Part shown: positions 1 to 8,602 of the stretch, piece after piece
How positions within the stretch are numbered: the first letter of the stretch is position 1
How the letters are laid out: each line of letters begins with the position of its first letter
From: Comamonadaceae bacterium
GTDB taxonomy: Bacteria; Pseudomonadota; Gammaproteobacteria; Burkholderiales; Burkholderiaceae_C
Direction of reading: 5' to 3'
DNA: 64,000 nt
Assembly (NCBI GenBank): GCA_027486755.1
Contig: JAIXOM010000054.1
Location: forward strand, 62,001 to 126,000
Program-made: the position numbers and the translations under genes
The notes under the pieces: model-generated
Database searches by the model: none
Seen by the model: the letters and a program-made list of their open reading frames with translations, nothing else
Told to the model about the DNA's origin: nothing

Positions 1-864
1 GGCCACGGTGGAAAAGTAGGTCGGCCAGTATTCACGACCAACGGCTTCGATCATCTCGATCGAACAGATCGCATCAAACTGGCCATCGGCGGCGCTTGCG
101 CGACCGATGTCACGGTAATCCTGCAAGCGCAGGTCCACCCGCTCGGCCACGCCACAGCGCTCCATGCGCGCGCGCGCCCAGGCCAGCTGCTCGGTACTCA
201 GCGTCACGCCCACCAGGCTGGCGCCAAATTCCACGCTGGCCATTTCGGCCAAAGCCCCCCAGCCGCAGCCGATCTCGAGCACCCGGTCGCCGGCCTTGAC
301 GTCCGTCATGCGCAGCGCGCGCGCCACTTTGGCGCGCTGCGCTTGCTGCATAGGCGTCTGTGGCGACTCAAACAGGGCTGAACTGTAATTCATCGTGCCA
401 TCGAGCCAAAGCTCGTAGAAGGCATTGCCCAGGTCGTAGTGGGCATGGATGTTTTTCTTGCTGTTGCTGCGGGTGTTGCGATGCAGCAAATGGCGGATGC
501 GGTAGGCCAGCCGGCCCAGCCAGGTGCCGTAGATCACGTCTTCCACCTCGCGGCGGTTGGCAGTGAACAGGCGCAACAAGGCGCTCAGGTCGCCAGTGCT
601 CCAGTCGCCGTCGATATAGCCCTCGGCAAAGCCGATGTCGCCGGACTTCAGCGCCGCCGTGCAGACCTTCCAGTTGTGCAGGCGCAGGCTGGCATTGGGA
701 AACTCGCCCCCACCAAAACGGTGCTGCGAGCCATCGGGCAAGGTCAGACTCAGGCTGCCGTGCTTGAGCCTGTGGAGCAGCTCTAGCACGGTACGTGCTG
801 CTGCGGGGGCGCCCGCCGGCAGGCTGAACTTGGCGGCTGCGGCGGTGTTGGTGGCGGTGTTCAT
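1..864 (-). CDS. Cyclopropane-fatty-acyl-phospholipid synthase-like SAM methyltransferase (3' end outside window)
   Basis: Reading the minus strand from the ATG at 864 gives 288 codons without a stop, running off the left edge, so the C-terminus is missing. The N-terminal part (about residues 25-110) matches the CFA-synthase lead domain. It is followed by HYDLGNAFYELWLD, the family phospholipid/SAM region, and then by the SAM-binding glycine motif VLEIGCGWGALAE and the segment FDAICSIEMIEAVG. Family members transfer a methyl or methylene group from SAM to unsaturated acyl chains of membrane phospholipids. The start codon overlaps the stop of the upstream DUF1365 gene as ATGA, so the two are probably translationally coupled. 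This trio (FAD oxidoreductase, DUF1365, CFA-like enzyme) recurs in proteobacteria, often near ECF sigma/ChrR genes. True cyclopropane formation versus another methylation cannot be decided here. Confidence 0.9.
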   Translation of the reverse strand, partial: MNTATNTAAAAKFSLPAGAPAAARTVLELLHRLKHGSLSLTLPDGSQHRFGGGEFPNASLRLHNWKVCTAALKSGDIGFAEGYIDGDWSTGDLSALLRLFTANRREVEDVIYGTWLGRLAYRIRHLLHRNTRSNSKKNIHAHYDLGNAFYELWLDGTMNYSSALFESPQTPMQQAQRAKVARALRMTDVKAGDRVLEIGCGWGALAEMASVEFGASLVGVTLSTEQLAWARARMERCGVAERVDLRLQDYRDIGRASAADGQFDAICSIEMIEAVGREYWPTYFSTVA

Positions 865-1652
865 CGTGTGAGAAAGCGCTCAGGCGGCACCGGTTTATGA
901 AAGAAGGGCACGCGCTTGAGCCACAGCCTGAGCGCCTGCCAGTGAATGCGGGCCATGACGCCCAAGGTCATGGCAGGGTAAGACCACAAGGCCCGGCGCA
1001 TATTGGCCGTGCTGATCGGTTCGAGCGCACCGGCCACACTGGTCTTGAGCAGCGGTCCGGCTTCGTCGTCATAGTCGATGCGCGCCACCGTGCGTTCGAC
1101 ACCCCTGCGCGAGATGCGCATGAAGCGAAATTGGTAGCTGCCCTCGACATTGCAAAAGGGCGAGACATGAAACACCTTGCGCGCCTGCAGCGTCTGACCA
1201 TAGCGTGGCGCGTCGAGCAAATAGCAGTGGCGCTCGCCAAAGGTGTTGTTGACCTCGACCACGATGGCGCGCAATCGGCCCGCCTCGTCGTGGCAGTACC
1301 AGAAGCTCACCGGCTTGAAGGTATAGCCGAGCATGCGCGGATAAGTGTGCAGCCAGACCTCGCCGGGCGCGCTCAGGCCTTCGCCGGCCAGCAATTCATC
1401 GATCCAGGCCAGGCAGTCGGCACCGCCCTTGCCATGATCGCTGTCGTGGAAGCTGAGCCAGCCGGCACGGTTGCGCGCCAGCGCACCGCTGCCCTGGCCA
1501 GCCATGCTGCGCAAGGGCAGCATCAAGAAGAAGGTGGGATAACTAAAGACATGGGCTGCCGGGCGCAATCGTTCATGACGAACCTGGCCAAAACCAATCA
1601 GGGGCTGCACAACGCCGCCGGTCGCGGCTGCAGCCGGTGCCACGGTGCTCAT
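861..1652 (-). CDS. DUF1365 family protein
   Basis: A 263-residue protein matching the DUF1365 family, whose members sit beside CFA-synthase-like methyltransferases and FAD-dependent amine-oxidase-like proteins. Visible family features are the early VRHERLRPAAHVFSYPTFF segment, KPVSFWYCHDEAG in the middle, and KVFHVSPFCNVEGSY with FRFMRISR towards the C-terminal half. No signal peptide or clear membrane helix is seen. The biochemical function is not known to me; context suggests a role in modifying membrane fatty acids or in response to photooxidative stress. The ATG at 1652 overlaps the TGA of the upstream FAD gene (ATGA), and its own TGA overlaps the ATG of the downstream methyltransferase, so the three genes form a tightly coupled unit. 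Confidence 0.88.
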   Translation of the reverse strand: MSTVAPAAAATGGVVQPLIGFGQVRHERLRPAAHVFSYPTFFLMLPLRSMAGQGSGALARNRAGWLSFHDSDHGKGGADCLAWIDELLAGEGLSAPGEVWLHTYPRMLGYTFKPVSFWYCHDEAGRLRAIVVEVNNTFGERHCYLLDAPRYGQTLQARKVFHVSPFCNVEGSYQFRFMRISRRGVERTVARIDYDDEAGPLLKTSVAGALEPISTANMRRALWSYPAMTLGVMARIHWQALRLWLKRVPFFHKPVPPERFLTR

Positions 1653-3049
1653 GCCGCCGCCTGTACAGGCGCGCTGGTCTGCTCAGCCCAGTCTGCCAGC
1701 AACTGCCGCGCGGCCTGTAGCCCTGACTTGAGGCCATCCTCATGAAAACCGTAGCCGGCCCAGGCGCCGCAAAAGTAGCTGTGCTGGTGACCTTGGATCT
1801 GATCGAGCTGCTGCTGCGCCGCGATGGCCGCGCCATCGAACACCGGATGGGCATAGTCGTACTCACCGATCACCTGGGCCGGATCAATACGGCGCACCGG
1901 GTTGAGCGAGACAATGACCGACTGCTTAAAGGGCAGCGGCTGCAGCATGTTGAGCAAATAGTGCAGACAAACCTGAGCCGATTCGCGCCCCACATCGGCC
2001 GCGCGCTCATAGTTCCATGCAGCCCAGGCCAGGCGCCGCTTGGGCAGCACCGACTCGTCGGTGTGCAGCACCGCCCGGTTGGGCTGGTAGCCGATGGCGC
2101 CCAGCAACTGGCGCTCTAAGGCGCTGGGCTGCCCGAGCATGGCCAGGCTCTGGTCGCTGTGGCCGGCCAGAATCACCTTGTCGAAGGACTCGGTCAGTGT
2201 GCGACCCTCGCGCTCGCTGGTAATGCGCACGCCCGCACCGTCGCGCTCGATCAAAAGTACCGGACTGTTCAGTCGCTTGTCTTCGATGGCGGCGGTGATC
2301 TTGTGCACATAGTCACGTGCCCCGCCGCGCACCGTCCACCACTGAGGCCGGTCGCTGACCTGCAGCAGGCCGTGGTTGTGACAAAAGCGCACCATGGTCG
2401 CTACCGGAAATTGCAGCATCTGGTCGGTGGGACAGGACCAGATGCAGCCGATCATGGGCAGAAAATAGCCGTCGCGAAATTCGTCAGAGAGCCCCTGCTC
2501 GCGCAGAAAGAAAGACAGCGGCTGCAGCAGCCGCGCATCGGCCTGGCCCCGCTCCAAGCCCCGCGCCAACTCGGTACAGACGCGGTTAAAGCGCAGGATG
2601 TCCCTGAGCATGCGCCAAAAGCCCGGCCGCAGCAAATTGCTGCGCTGAGCAAACACGCTATTGAGGTCCGAGCCGCTCCACTCCAGCGCCGACCGCGATT
2701 GACCCGCAGGAGCCTGCACCGAAAACGACATGTCCGACTTTGCAGTGGGCACGCCCAGTTCCGCAAACAGGGCGATCAGCCCAGGGTAGGTGCGCTCGTT
2801 GAAGACCAGAAAACCGGTATCGACCCCATGGGTCAGCAGACCCTGGTCGGTAGGCAAGGTCACGTCCACCGTGTGGGTATGGCCGCCAAAATAATCGGCA
2901 GCCTCAAACAGGCTGATCTGGGCCTGCCCACGCAACTGGTGCGCTGCGGCCAGGCCGGAGATGCCCGAGCCGACGATGGCCACCCGAGGGCCCTTGCCAG
3001 GCCCGGCCGAGCCAGAAAGCGGCGGGGCGACGCGCAGCGCTAAGCCCAT
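1649..3049 (-). CDS. FAD-dependent amine-oxidase-like oxidoreductase
   Basis: The dinucleotide-binding motif VAIVGSGISGLAAAHQL near the N-terminus, followed by the FAD ribose-contact segment LFEAADYFGGHTHTV, marks a flavin-containing amine oxidase / NAD(P)-binding Rossmann protein. The C-terminal FAD motif is FCGAWAGYGFHEDGLKSG. I choose the ATG at 3049 (466 residues). The open frame extends to 3136, but the added part is encoded by a polypyrimidine tract (VSPPPSLPPLP) and does not look like protein of this family. It is the first gene of the coupled trio with DUF1365 and the CFA-like methyltransferase. The substrate is unknown; the family in this context is suspected to act on unsaturated or methylated fatty acyl groups. 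Confidence 0.85.
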   Translation of the reverse strand: MGLALRVAPPLSGSAGPGKGPRVAIVGSGISGLAAAHQLRGQAQISLFEAADYFGGHTHTVDVTLPTDQGLLTHGVDTGFLVFNERTYPGLIALFAELGVPTAKSDMSFSVQAPAGQSRSALEWSGSDLNSVFAQRSNLLRPGFWRMLRDILRFNRVCTELARGLERGQADARLLQPLSFFLREQGLSDEFRDGYFLPMIGCIWSCPTDQMLQFPVATMVRFCHNHGLLQVSDRPQWWTVRGGARDYVHKITAAIEDKRLNSPVLLIERDGAGVRITSEREGRTLTESFDKVILAGHSDQSLAMLGQPSALERQLLGAIGYQPNRAVLHTDESVLPKRRLAWAAWNYERAADVGRESAQVCLHYLLNMLQPLPFKQSVIVSLNPVRRIDPAQVIGEYDYAHPVFDGAAIAAQQQLDQIQGHQHSYFCGAWAGYGFHEDGLKSGLQAARQLLADWAEQTSAPVQAAA

Positions 3050-3342
3050 GAGCCCTGCCTGAAAAGAAAAACGTCGCGAAGCGTCCCGAGGTAATGGAGG
3101 GAGGGAGGGAGGAGGAGAGACACCCCGAGCTTGCAACCGGGCCTAAGGGCGCCGGAAGGCTTCGCAACAGAAAACCACTTCGATCGAGGCCGAGGCCCGG
3201 ACACGGAGCATGGATAAGCCGCTTGCGAAGGGCTGCCAGTTCCCGACATCACCGCCGAATCAAGCCCACCATACTGCATGCACCAGCCCCTGTTCAGTCT
3301 GCGATCGAACAAAAGCATACTGTACAGTCATTTTATGACTGA
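3050..3342. other. Upstream region of the FAD/DUF1365/CFA unit
   Basis: There is no convincing gene here. It contains the run GGAGGGAGGGAGGGAGGAGG (about 3095-3114, plus strand), which is a polypyrimidine stretch in the leader of the minus-strand unit and a potential G-quadruplex on the opposite strand. It ends at the small hairpin behind the glutathione peroxidase gene. I could not identify a convincing sigma70 or ECF promoter by eye. Confidence 0.4.
3325..3341 (-). terminator. Hairpin directly after the glutathione peroxidase stop
   Basis: CAGTCAT and ATGACTG form a perfect 7-bp inverted repeat around a 3-nt loop, one base beyond the stop codon of the minus-strand peroxidase gene. On that strand it is followed at some distance by TTTTG. 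This is a weak intrinsic-terminator candidate. Confidence 0.4.
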
Positions 3343-3933
3343 TCAGTTATTTTTTGCAAGCAGTTGCTCAATTTGCTTGGTTATGCGGGAATCCTGAGGG
3401 CCGGTTGTGGAGCCGTAAGCACTCACTACCTTCCCATCCCTTCCAATCAGGTACTTGTAGAAATTCCAGCGGGGGGAAGAGCCGGCCTCGGCCGCCAGTC
3501 GCTTGTAAAAAGGGTGAGCATCCTTGCCGGTCACCGTGGTTTTGGTGAACATGGGAAATTTGACACCGAAGGTACTTTCGCAGAAATCGGCAATGTCCTT
3601 GTTGCTGCCCCGCTCCTGCGCAAAGTCGTTGGACGGAAAGCCCAGCACCACGAGGCCCTGGTCCTTGTAGCGGGCATGCAAGGCTTCCAGGCCGGAGTAC
3701 TGCGAGGTAAAGCCGCAGAAACTGGCGGTGTTGACCACCAGCAAGACCTTACCGGTGTACTGGCACAGGGACTGCGGCTTTTCATCCTGCAGCCGCTCAG
3801 CCGTATGCTGCAGCAGGGCCGGGCAGTTGCCAGCGGCCTTAGCCGGTGCGGTCTGCGCCAACACAGGCGCGAGCGCCACAGTGCCAAGAACCAGCGTGGC
3901 CAGGCGCAATATGCGAAAAAACGAGGCTTTCAT
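3343..3933 (-). CDS. Exported glutathione peroxidase (Cys type)
   Basis: 196 residues with a Sec-type signal peptide (RILRLATLVLGTVALAPVLA followed by QTAPAKA). The mature part is a thioredoxin-fold glutathione peroxidase: NTASFCGFTSQY carries the catalytic Cys (not selenocysteine), FPSNDF is the second signature and WNFYKYLI carries the conserved Trp-Asn. The usual FxxNQF becomes FPSNDF, so the Gln position differs. The enzyme would reduce peroxides or lipid hydroperoxides in the periplasm using thioredoxin-like or glutathione reductants. It lies just upstream of the FAD/DUF1365/CFA unit on the same strand, which fits a membrane-lipid oxidative-stress neighbourhood. It is slightly longer than cytosolic homologues because of the leader and a short insert (about residues 35-55). 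Confidence 0.9.
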   Translation of the reverse strand: MKASFFRILRLATLVLGTVALAPVLAQTAPAKAAGNCPALLQHTAERLQDEKPQSLCQYTGKVLLVVNTASFCGFTSQYSGLEALHARYKDQGLVVLGFPSNDFAQERGSNKDIADFCESTFGVKFPMFTKTTVTGKDAHPFYKRLAAEAGSSPRWNFYKYLIGRDGKVVSAYGSTTGPQDSRITKQIEQLLAKNN

Positions 3934-4125
3934 GGGAGTCTCCGAGGGTCTCGAAAGGGGCTTACCGGGGGCCTAACAGGGCTAAGGCCGTAAAAACCCC
4001 AGGCCCAGCGTCAACCCAAGCTGACACCACAAGGGCTCGGGCTAATGTACGCCACACAGGACAGCAGATAAGCCTGCCCCTAAAATTGGCGCGTTTGCCG
4101 GTCGCCGGGTCCTGTGAGATCAGCC

Positions 4126-4983
4126 ATGCTCTATCCTGAATTGTTCAAGCAACTCGAATCCGTACGCTGGGATATGGATAAAGACATTCCCTGGAGTCAG
4201 TTCGACGCCAGCCTGCTGTCCGACGAGCAGGCCCTGACCATCAAGATGAACGCCATCACCGAATGGGCGGCGCTGCCGGCCACCGAGATGTTCCTGCGCG
4301 ACAACCGCGAAGACAGCGACTTTTCGGCCTTCATGTCGATCTGGTTCTTCGAGGAGCAAAAGCACTCGCTGGTGCTTATGGAATACCTGCGACGCTTTCG
4401 CCCCGAGTTGGCGCCCAGCGAAGAGGAATTGCACGAGGTGCGCTTCGAGTTCGAGCCAGCGCCGGCGCTGGAAACCTTGATGCTGCATTTTTGTGGCGAG
4501 ATCCGGCTCAACCACTGGTACCGCAGGGCCGCGCAGTGGCATACCGAGCCGGTGATCCGCCAGATTTATACCCAACTGAGCCAGGACGAGGCCCGCCACG
4601 GCGGGGCCTACCTGCGCTACATGAAGCGAGCGATCGGCCGCTTTGGCGACGAGGCCCGGGCCGCCTTCAGCAAGGTGGGGGTTTTGATGGCCAGCGCCAA
4701 GCGCACCGCCCAGGCCCTGCACCCGACCAATCTGCATGTGAACAAATCCCTGTTCCCGCGCGACACCATACAGTCGCGGCTGCCCGACCCGCAGTGGCTC
4801 GAGCATTGGCTGAGCCAGCAGATCAAGTTCGATGCCGAGTGGGAGACCAAGGTGGTCGAGCGCATCCTGCACAACATGGGTCTGCTGATGAACCGCAGCT
4901 TCCAGACGGTGCAGGAGCTCAACCGCTTCCGCAAGGACCTGATGGCCCAGATCGCGCCCCCCACGCGACCGCAAGCGGCGTGA
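4126..4983 (+). CDS. Ferritin-like di-iron protein of the acyl-ACP desaturase type
   Basis: 285 residues from the ATG at 4126 (a GTG at 4114 is in frame but less likely). The helical protein carries a full six-ligand di-iron set: Glu46, the first ExxH as E77-QK-H80 (within FFEEQKH), Glu124 (HFCGE), and the second ExxH as E155-AR-H158 (SQDEARHGG). This arrangement is that of the fatty-acid desaturase type 2 / ferritin-like superfamily, which activates O2 to oxidise substrates. Bacterial members are often annotated as ferritin-like proteins with unknown substrate. The stop codon overlaps the GTG start of the heptose adenylyltransferase gene (GTGA), so the pair is probably co-translated. No signal peptide. 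The substrate (acyl-ACP, acyl-CoA or another) cannot be told from sequence. Confidence 0.85.
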   Translation: MLYPELFKQLESVRWDMDKDIPWSQFDASLLSDEQALTIKMNAITEWAALPATEMFLRDNREDSDFSAFMSIWFFEEQKHSLVLMEYLRRFRPELAPSEEELHEVRFEFEPAPALETLMLHFCGEIRLNHWYRRAAQWHTEPVIRQIYTQLSQDEARHGGAYLRYMKRAIGRFGDEARAAFSKVGVLMASAKRTAQALHPTNLHVNKSLFPRDTIQSRLPDPQWLEHWLSQQIKFDAEWETKVVERILHNMGLLMNRSFQTVQELNRFRKDLMAQIAPPTRPQAA

Positions 4984-5471
4984 AGCCACAGTTTGCGCCA
5001 GGCCTGCCGGCCAAGATTGCGTCGCGCGAGCAAATCCTACAAAGAGTGGCCGAGTTGGCACGCCCCCTGGTCATGACCAATGGCGTGTTCGATGTGCTGC
5101 ACCGCGGCCACGTCAGCTACCTGGCCCGCGCCCGCGACCTCGGCGCCAGCTTGCTGGTGGCCATCAACACCGACGCATCGGCGCGGCGCCTGGGCAAGGG
5201 GCCCGAGCGGCCTTTGAACCAACAGGCCGATCGCGCCTTCATGCTCGCAGCCCTGCAGTCGGTTGACATGGTGACCTTCTTTGACGAAGACACGCCCGTA
5301 GCTTTGATCGGCCAGCTGCGGCCCGACATCCTGGTCAAGGGCGGCGACTACGACATGAGCAAACTGCCCGAGACTGCGCTGGTGCAAAGCTGGGGCGGCA
5401 AGGCCCTGGCTCTGCCCTTTGTCGACGGCTACTCCACCACCGCGCTGGTAGAAAAAATCCGGCAGATCTAG
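4980..5471 (+). CDS. rfaE2: D-glycero-beta-D-manno-heptose 1-phosphate adenylyltransferase
   Basis: 163 residues when started at the GTG at 4980, whose bases overlap the TGA of the upstream gene. This matches the usual ~160-residue length of the stand-alone HldE C-terminal domain. The nucleotidyltransferase signature TNGVFDVLHRGHVSYL contains the HxGH motif (HRGH). KGPERPLNQQADRAFMLAAL and ILVKGGDYD are further family segments, and GYSTTALVEKI is the typical C-terminus. It transfers AMP from ATP to heptose-1-phosphate to make ADP-heptose for the LPS inner core. The gene ends tail-to-tail with the RND pump, sharing 4 bp. Confidence 0.95.
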   Translation: MKPQFAPGLPAKIASREQILQRVAELARPLVMTNGVFDVLHRGHVSYLARARDLGASLLVAINTDASARRLGKGPERPLNQQADRAFMLAALQSVDMVTFFDEDTPVALIGQLRPDILVKGGDYDMSKLPETALVQSWGGKALALPFVDGYSTTALVEKIRQI

Positions 5472-8400
5472 GGCGCGGAACCGGCCGCCGCGGGTGTGCC
5501 GCCGCGCAGACGGCGCCACAGGCGGACGCTCCACTGACCGATGTCGTCCAGATAGGTGAAGACCACCGGGATCACCAGCAGGCTCAGAAAGGTGCTGGTG
5601 AGCAGCCCACCGATGACCGCGATGGCCATGGGCGAGCGAAAGCTCACATCGGCCGAACCCCAGCCCAGCGCGATCGGCATCATGCCGGCGGCCATGGCAA
5701 TCGTTGTCATGACGATGGGGCGGGCACGCTTGTGGCAGGCATCGAGCAGCGCGTCCCAGCGCGACATGGGCGCCACCGCCGGCTGATCGCCATGAGCAGG
5801 CTGACCCCGGCGCGCCACGATCGCATACTCCACCAACAAGATGGAATTTTTGGTAGCCACGCCCATGAGCATGATCAGCCCGATCAAAGAGGGCATGGAA
5901 AAGCTCTTCTCCGCCAGTAACAGGCCCACGAATGCGCCACCGAGCGACAAGGGCAGTGCGGCCAGGATGGTCAGCGGATGCAAAAAGCCCTGGAACAGCA
6001 GCACCAGCACAAGGTAGATGCACAGCACGCCAACGCCCATGGCCAAGGCAAAGCTGGCAAACAGCTCACCCATCACCTCGGCATCGCCGACCTCCACCAC
6101 TTTGACGCCCGGCGGCAAATTCTGCAGGGCCGGCAGCTTTTGCACGGCCTGGGTGACCTCGCCCAGAGGCAGGCCGGAGAGCTCAACCTCGAAGGTCACA
6201 TTGCGCTGACGGTCATAGCGGTCGATCACGGCCGGACCGCCGGCAACCTCCACCTTGGCCACCTGCCCGAGCATGACCGGGCCACGGCTGCCAGGGACCA
6301 TCAGGCGCTCGATCTGAGCCAAGTCCTTGCGCGCCGCCGCATCGAGTTGCACCACGATGGGCACCTGCCGCTGCGACACATTGAGTTTGGGCAGCTGCTG
6401 CTCGTAATCGCCCAGCGTGGCTACCCGCAAGGTCTGCGCAATCGCCGCGCTGCTGACCCCCAGATCGGCCGCGCGGGCGAAATCAGGCCGCACCGCAATC
6501 TCGGGCCGCACCAGGCTGGCCGAGGAAGCGATCTGCCCGAGCCCGGGGATGGTGCGCAAATCCTTTTCCACCGCCAAAGCAGCCTGCCGCAGGGCCTGCG
6601 GGTCTTCGCCGGTGAGCACCAGCACATACTTTTCGCCCGAGCCACCCAGACCGACCTTGGTGCGCACGCCGGGCAAATCGCCCATGGCGCGCCGGATATT
6701 GGCCTCGATCACCTGCTTGCGCGGCCGCTGGCCGCGCTCGCTCAGCGCGATGGTCAGCGTCGCGCGCCGCACTTCAGCCGCACCGCCGCTGACAAAAGGA
6801 TCGCTGCCGGCACTGCCGCCACCGATGGTGGTGTAGACGCTTTTGACATGCTCGACCCCCTGCAGCAGCACACGCGCGCGCTCGGCGCTTTCGCGGGTAT
6901 CACGCAGGGTCGAGCCCGGCGGCAACTCGACATAGACCTGGGTCTGCGAGTTGTCATCGGGCGGAATGAAGCCGGTGGGCAGCAAAGGAATCAGCGCGAG
7001 CGAACCCACGAAGAAAAGTGCCGAGGCCACCAGCGTGACAAAGCGGTGCTTCAGGCACCAGCGCGCAGCCACCATATAAACCCGCATCCAGCCCGGCTCG
7101 TGCGCTGCGGTGACGATGGGCTTGAGCAGGTAGGCGGCCATCATCGGTGTGAGCATGCGCGCCACCACCAGCGAGGCGAAGACCGCCAGCGAGGCGGTCC
7201 AGCCAAACTGCTTGAAAAACTTGCCGGCAATGCCGCTCATGAAGGCCGTCGGAAGGAACACCGCAATCAGGGTAAAGGTGGTGGCGATCACCGCCAGCCC
7301 GATCTCGTCGGCCGCCTCCATCGCCGCCTGGTAGGGCGTCTTGCCCATGCGCAGGTGCCGCACGATGTTCTCGACCTCGACGATGGCATCGTCGACCAAA
7401 ATGCCGATGACCAGCGACAGCGCCAGCAGCGTCACCACATTGATGGAAAAGCCCAGCCAAGCCATGCCGATGAAGGCCGGCACCACCGACAGCGGCAGCG
7501 CGACCGCCGACACAAAGGTGGCGCGCAGGTCGCGTAAAAAGAGCCAGACCACCAGCACCGCCAGCAAAGCGCCTTCGTAGAGCAGGGTCAGCGAGCCCTG
7601 ATACTCCTCTTCAACCGGCGTGACGAAGTCAAAAGACTCATGGATCTCGATGTCCGGATGCGCCACCCGGTACTCGGCCAACACCCGCCGCACCGCCTGA
7701 CCCACCGCCACCTCGCTCTCGCCCCGGCTCCTGACCACCTCAAAGCCAACCACCGGTTGACCATTGAGCCCGGCCCAGGAGCGCGGCTCGGCCAGCCCGT
7801 CGGTGACCCGCGCAATCTGATCGAGCCGCACCCGCCGCCCGCCGCCGGCCGCCAGCTCAATACGGCCAATCTCCTGCGCCGTCTGTACCGTGGCCAGGGT
7901 GCGTACCGGCTGCTCGCCCGAGCCCAGATCAATGCGTCCGCCCGAGGCCTCTTGCTGCATCTGACCCAACTGCTGCGAGACCTGTAGCGCGGTCAGCCCC
8001 AAGGCCTGCAGACGCTGTACGTCGAGCTCGACCCGCACTTGGCGCGTTACGCCGCCAACGCGGTTGACCGCGCCCACACCCTTGATCGCCAGCAACTTGC
8101 GGGTAAGCTCATAGTCCACCAACCAAGACAGGGCCTCATCGTCCATGCCTTGCGCACGCACGGTATAGGCGAGCACCGGCGTGCCAGCCAGGTTGAGCTT
8201 TTGCACGATGGGGTCGCGCAGGTCGCCGGGCAGATCGGCGCGCGCGCCCTGCACCGCAGAACGCACCTCGTCGAGCGCCTCCTGCACCGGCTTTTCAAGG
8301 CGGAATTCGGCCGTCAGCGTGACCGCGCCGTCCTGTACCTTGGTGGTAATGTGCTTGAGCCCCTGCAAGGGCGCCAACGCGTTTTCGATCTTGCGGGCCA

Positions 8401-8590
8401 CATCGGTTTCGAGCTGCGAGGGGGCAGCGCCAGGCAAACTGGCGGTGACCTGTATGGTGGGCAGATCCAGGTCGGGAAAGTTCTGCACCTTCATCGAGCC
8501 GTAAGCAATCACCCCGGCCAAGGTGAGCAGAACAAAAAACAGCAGGGCCGGCAGCGGGTTGCGGATCGACCAGGAGGAAACGTTGATCAT
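5468..8590 (-). CDS. RND efflux transporter permease (AcrB/HAE-1 type)
   Basis: 1040 residues with the RND architecture: TM1 near residues 12-32, a large periplasmic loop, TM2-6, then a repeat of the same plan. The charged TM4 motif SLVIGILVDDAIVEVENI carries the paired aspartates used in proton relay. AMEAADEIGLAVIATTFTLIA and PTGFIPPDD (second loop start) are standard family segments. The DD pair argues for the drug/hydrophobe (HAE) class rather than the metal-exporting CusA class. It lies 12 bp downstream of its membrane-fusion protein on the same strand. No TolC-type outer-membrane factor is encoded nearby, so it presumably shares one encoded elsewhere. The substrate is unknown. Confidence 0.95.
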   Translation of the reverse strand: MINVSSWSIRNPLPALLFFVLLTLAGVIAYGSMKVQNFPDLDLPTIQVTASLPGAAPSQLETDVARKIENALAPLQGLKHITTKVQDGAVTLTAEFRLEKPVQEALDEVRSAVQGARADLPGDLRDPIVQKLNLAGTPVLAYTVRAQGMDDEALSWLVDYELTRKLLAIKGVGAVNRVGGVTRQVRVELDVQRLQALGLTALQVSQQLGQMQQEASGGRIDLGSGEQPVRTLATVQTAQEIGRIELAAGGGRRVRLDQIARVTDGLAEPRSWAGLNGQPVVGFEVVRSRGESEVAVGQAVRRVLAEYRVAHPDIEIHESFDFVTPVEEEYQGSLTLLYEGALLAVLVVWLFLRDLRATFVSAVALPLSVVPAFIGMAWLGFSINVVTLLALSLVIGILVDDAIVEVENIVRHLRMGKTPYQAAMEAADEIGLAVIATTFTLIAVFLPTAFMSGIAGKFFKQFGWTASLAVFASLVVARMLTPMMAAYLLKPIVTAAHEPGWMRVYMVAARWCLKHRFVTLVASALFFVGSLALIPLLPTGFIPPDDNSQTQVYVELPPGSTLRDTRESAERARVLLQGVEHVKSVYTTIGGGSAGSDPFVSGGAAEVRRATLTIALSERGQRPRKQVIEANIRRAMGDLPGVRTKVGLGGSGEKYVLVLTGEDPQALRQAALAVEKDLRTIPGLGQIASSASLVRPEIAVRPDFARAADLGVSSAAIAQTLRVATLGDYEQQLPKLNVSQRQVPIVVQLDAAARKDLAQIERLMVPGSRGPVMLGQVAKVEVAGGPAVIDRYDRQRNVTFEVELSGLPLGEVTQAVQKLPALQNLPPGVKVVEVGDAEVMGELFASFALAMGVGVLCIYLVLVLLFQGFLHPLTILAALPLSLGGAFVGLLLAEKSFSMPSLIGLIMLMGVATKNSILLVEYAIVARRGQPAHGDQPAVAPMSRWDALLDACHKRARPIVMTTIAMAAGMMPIALGWGSADVSFRSPMAIAVIGGLLTSTFLSLLVIPVVFTYLDDIGQWSVRLWRRLRGGTPAAAGSAP

Positions 8591-8602
8591 GCGCAGCCCC
8601 GC

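Noticed and set aside
3050-3136. N-terminal extension of the FAD oxidoreductase
   Set aside because: Encoded by a polypyrimidine tract; the translation (PPPSLPPLP) lies ahead of the normal start of the family.
3320-3329. ACTGTACAGT-like palindrome as a LexA box
   Set aside because: The half-sites abut with no 8-10 bp spacer, and it lies downstream of the peroxidase gene rather than in a promoter.
5978-7537. 519-codon plus-strand open frame
   Set aside because: Antisense to the RND permease; His/Arg/Gln-rich, no motif.
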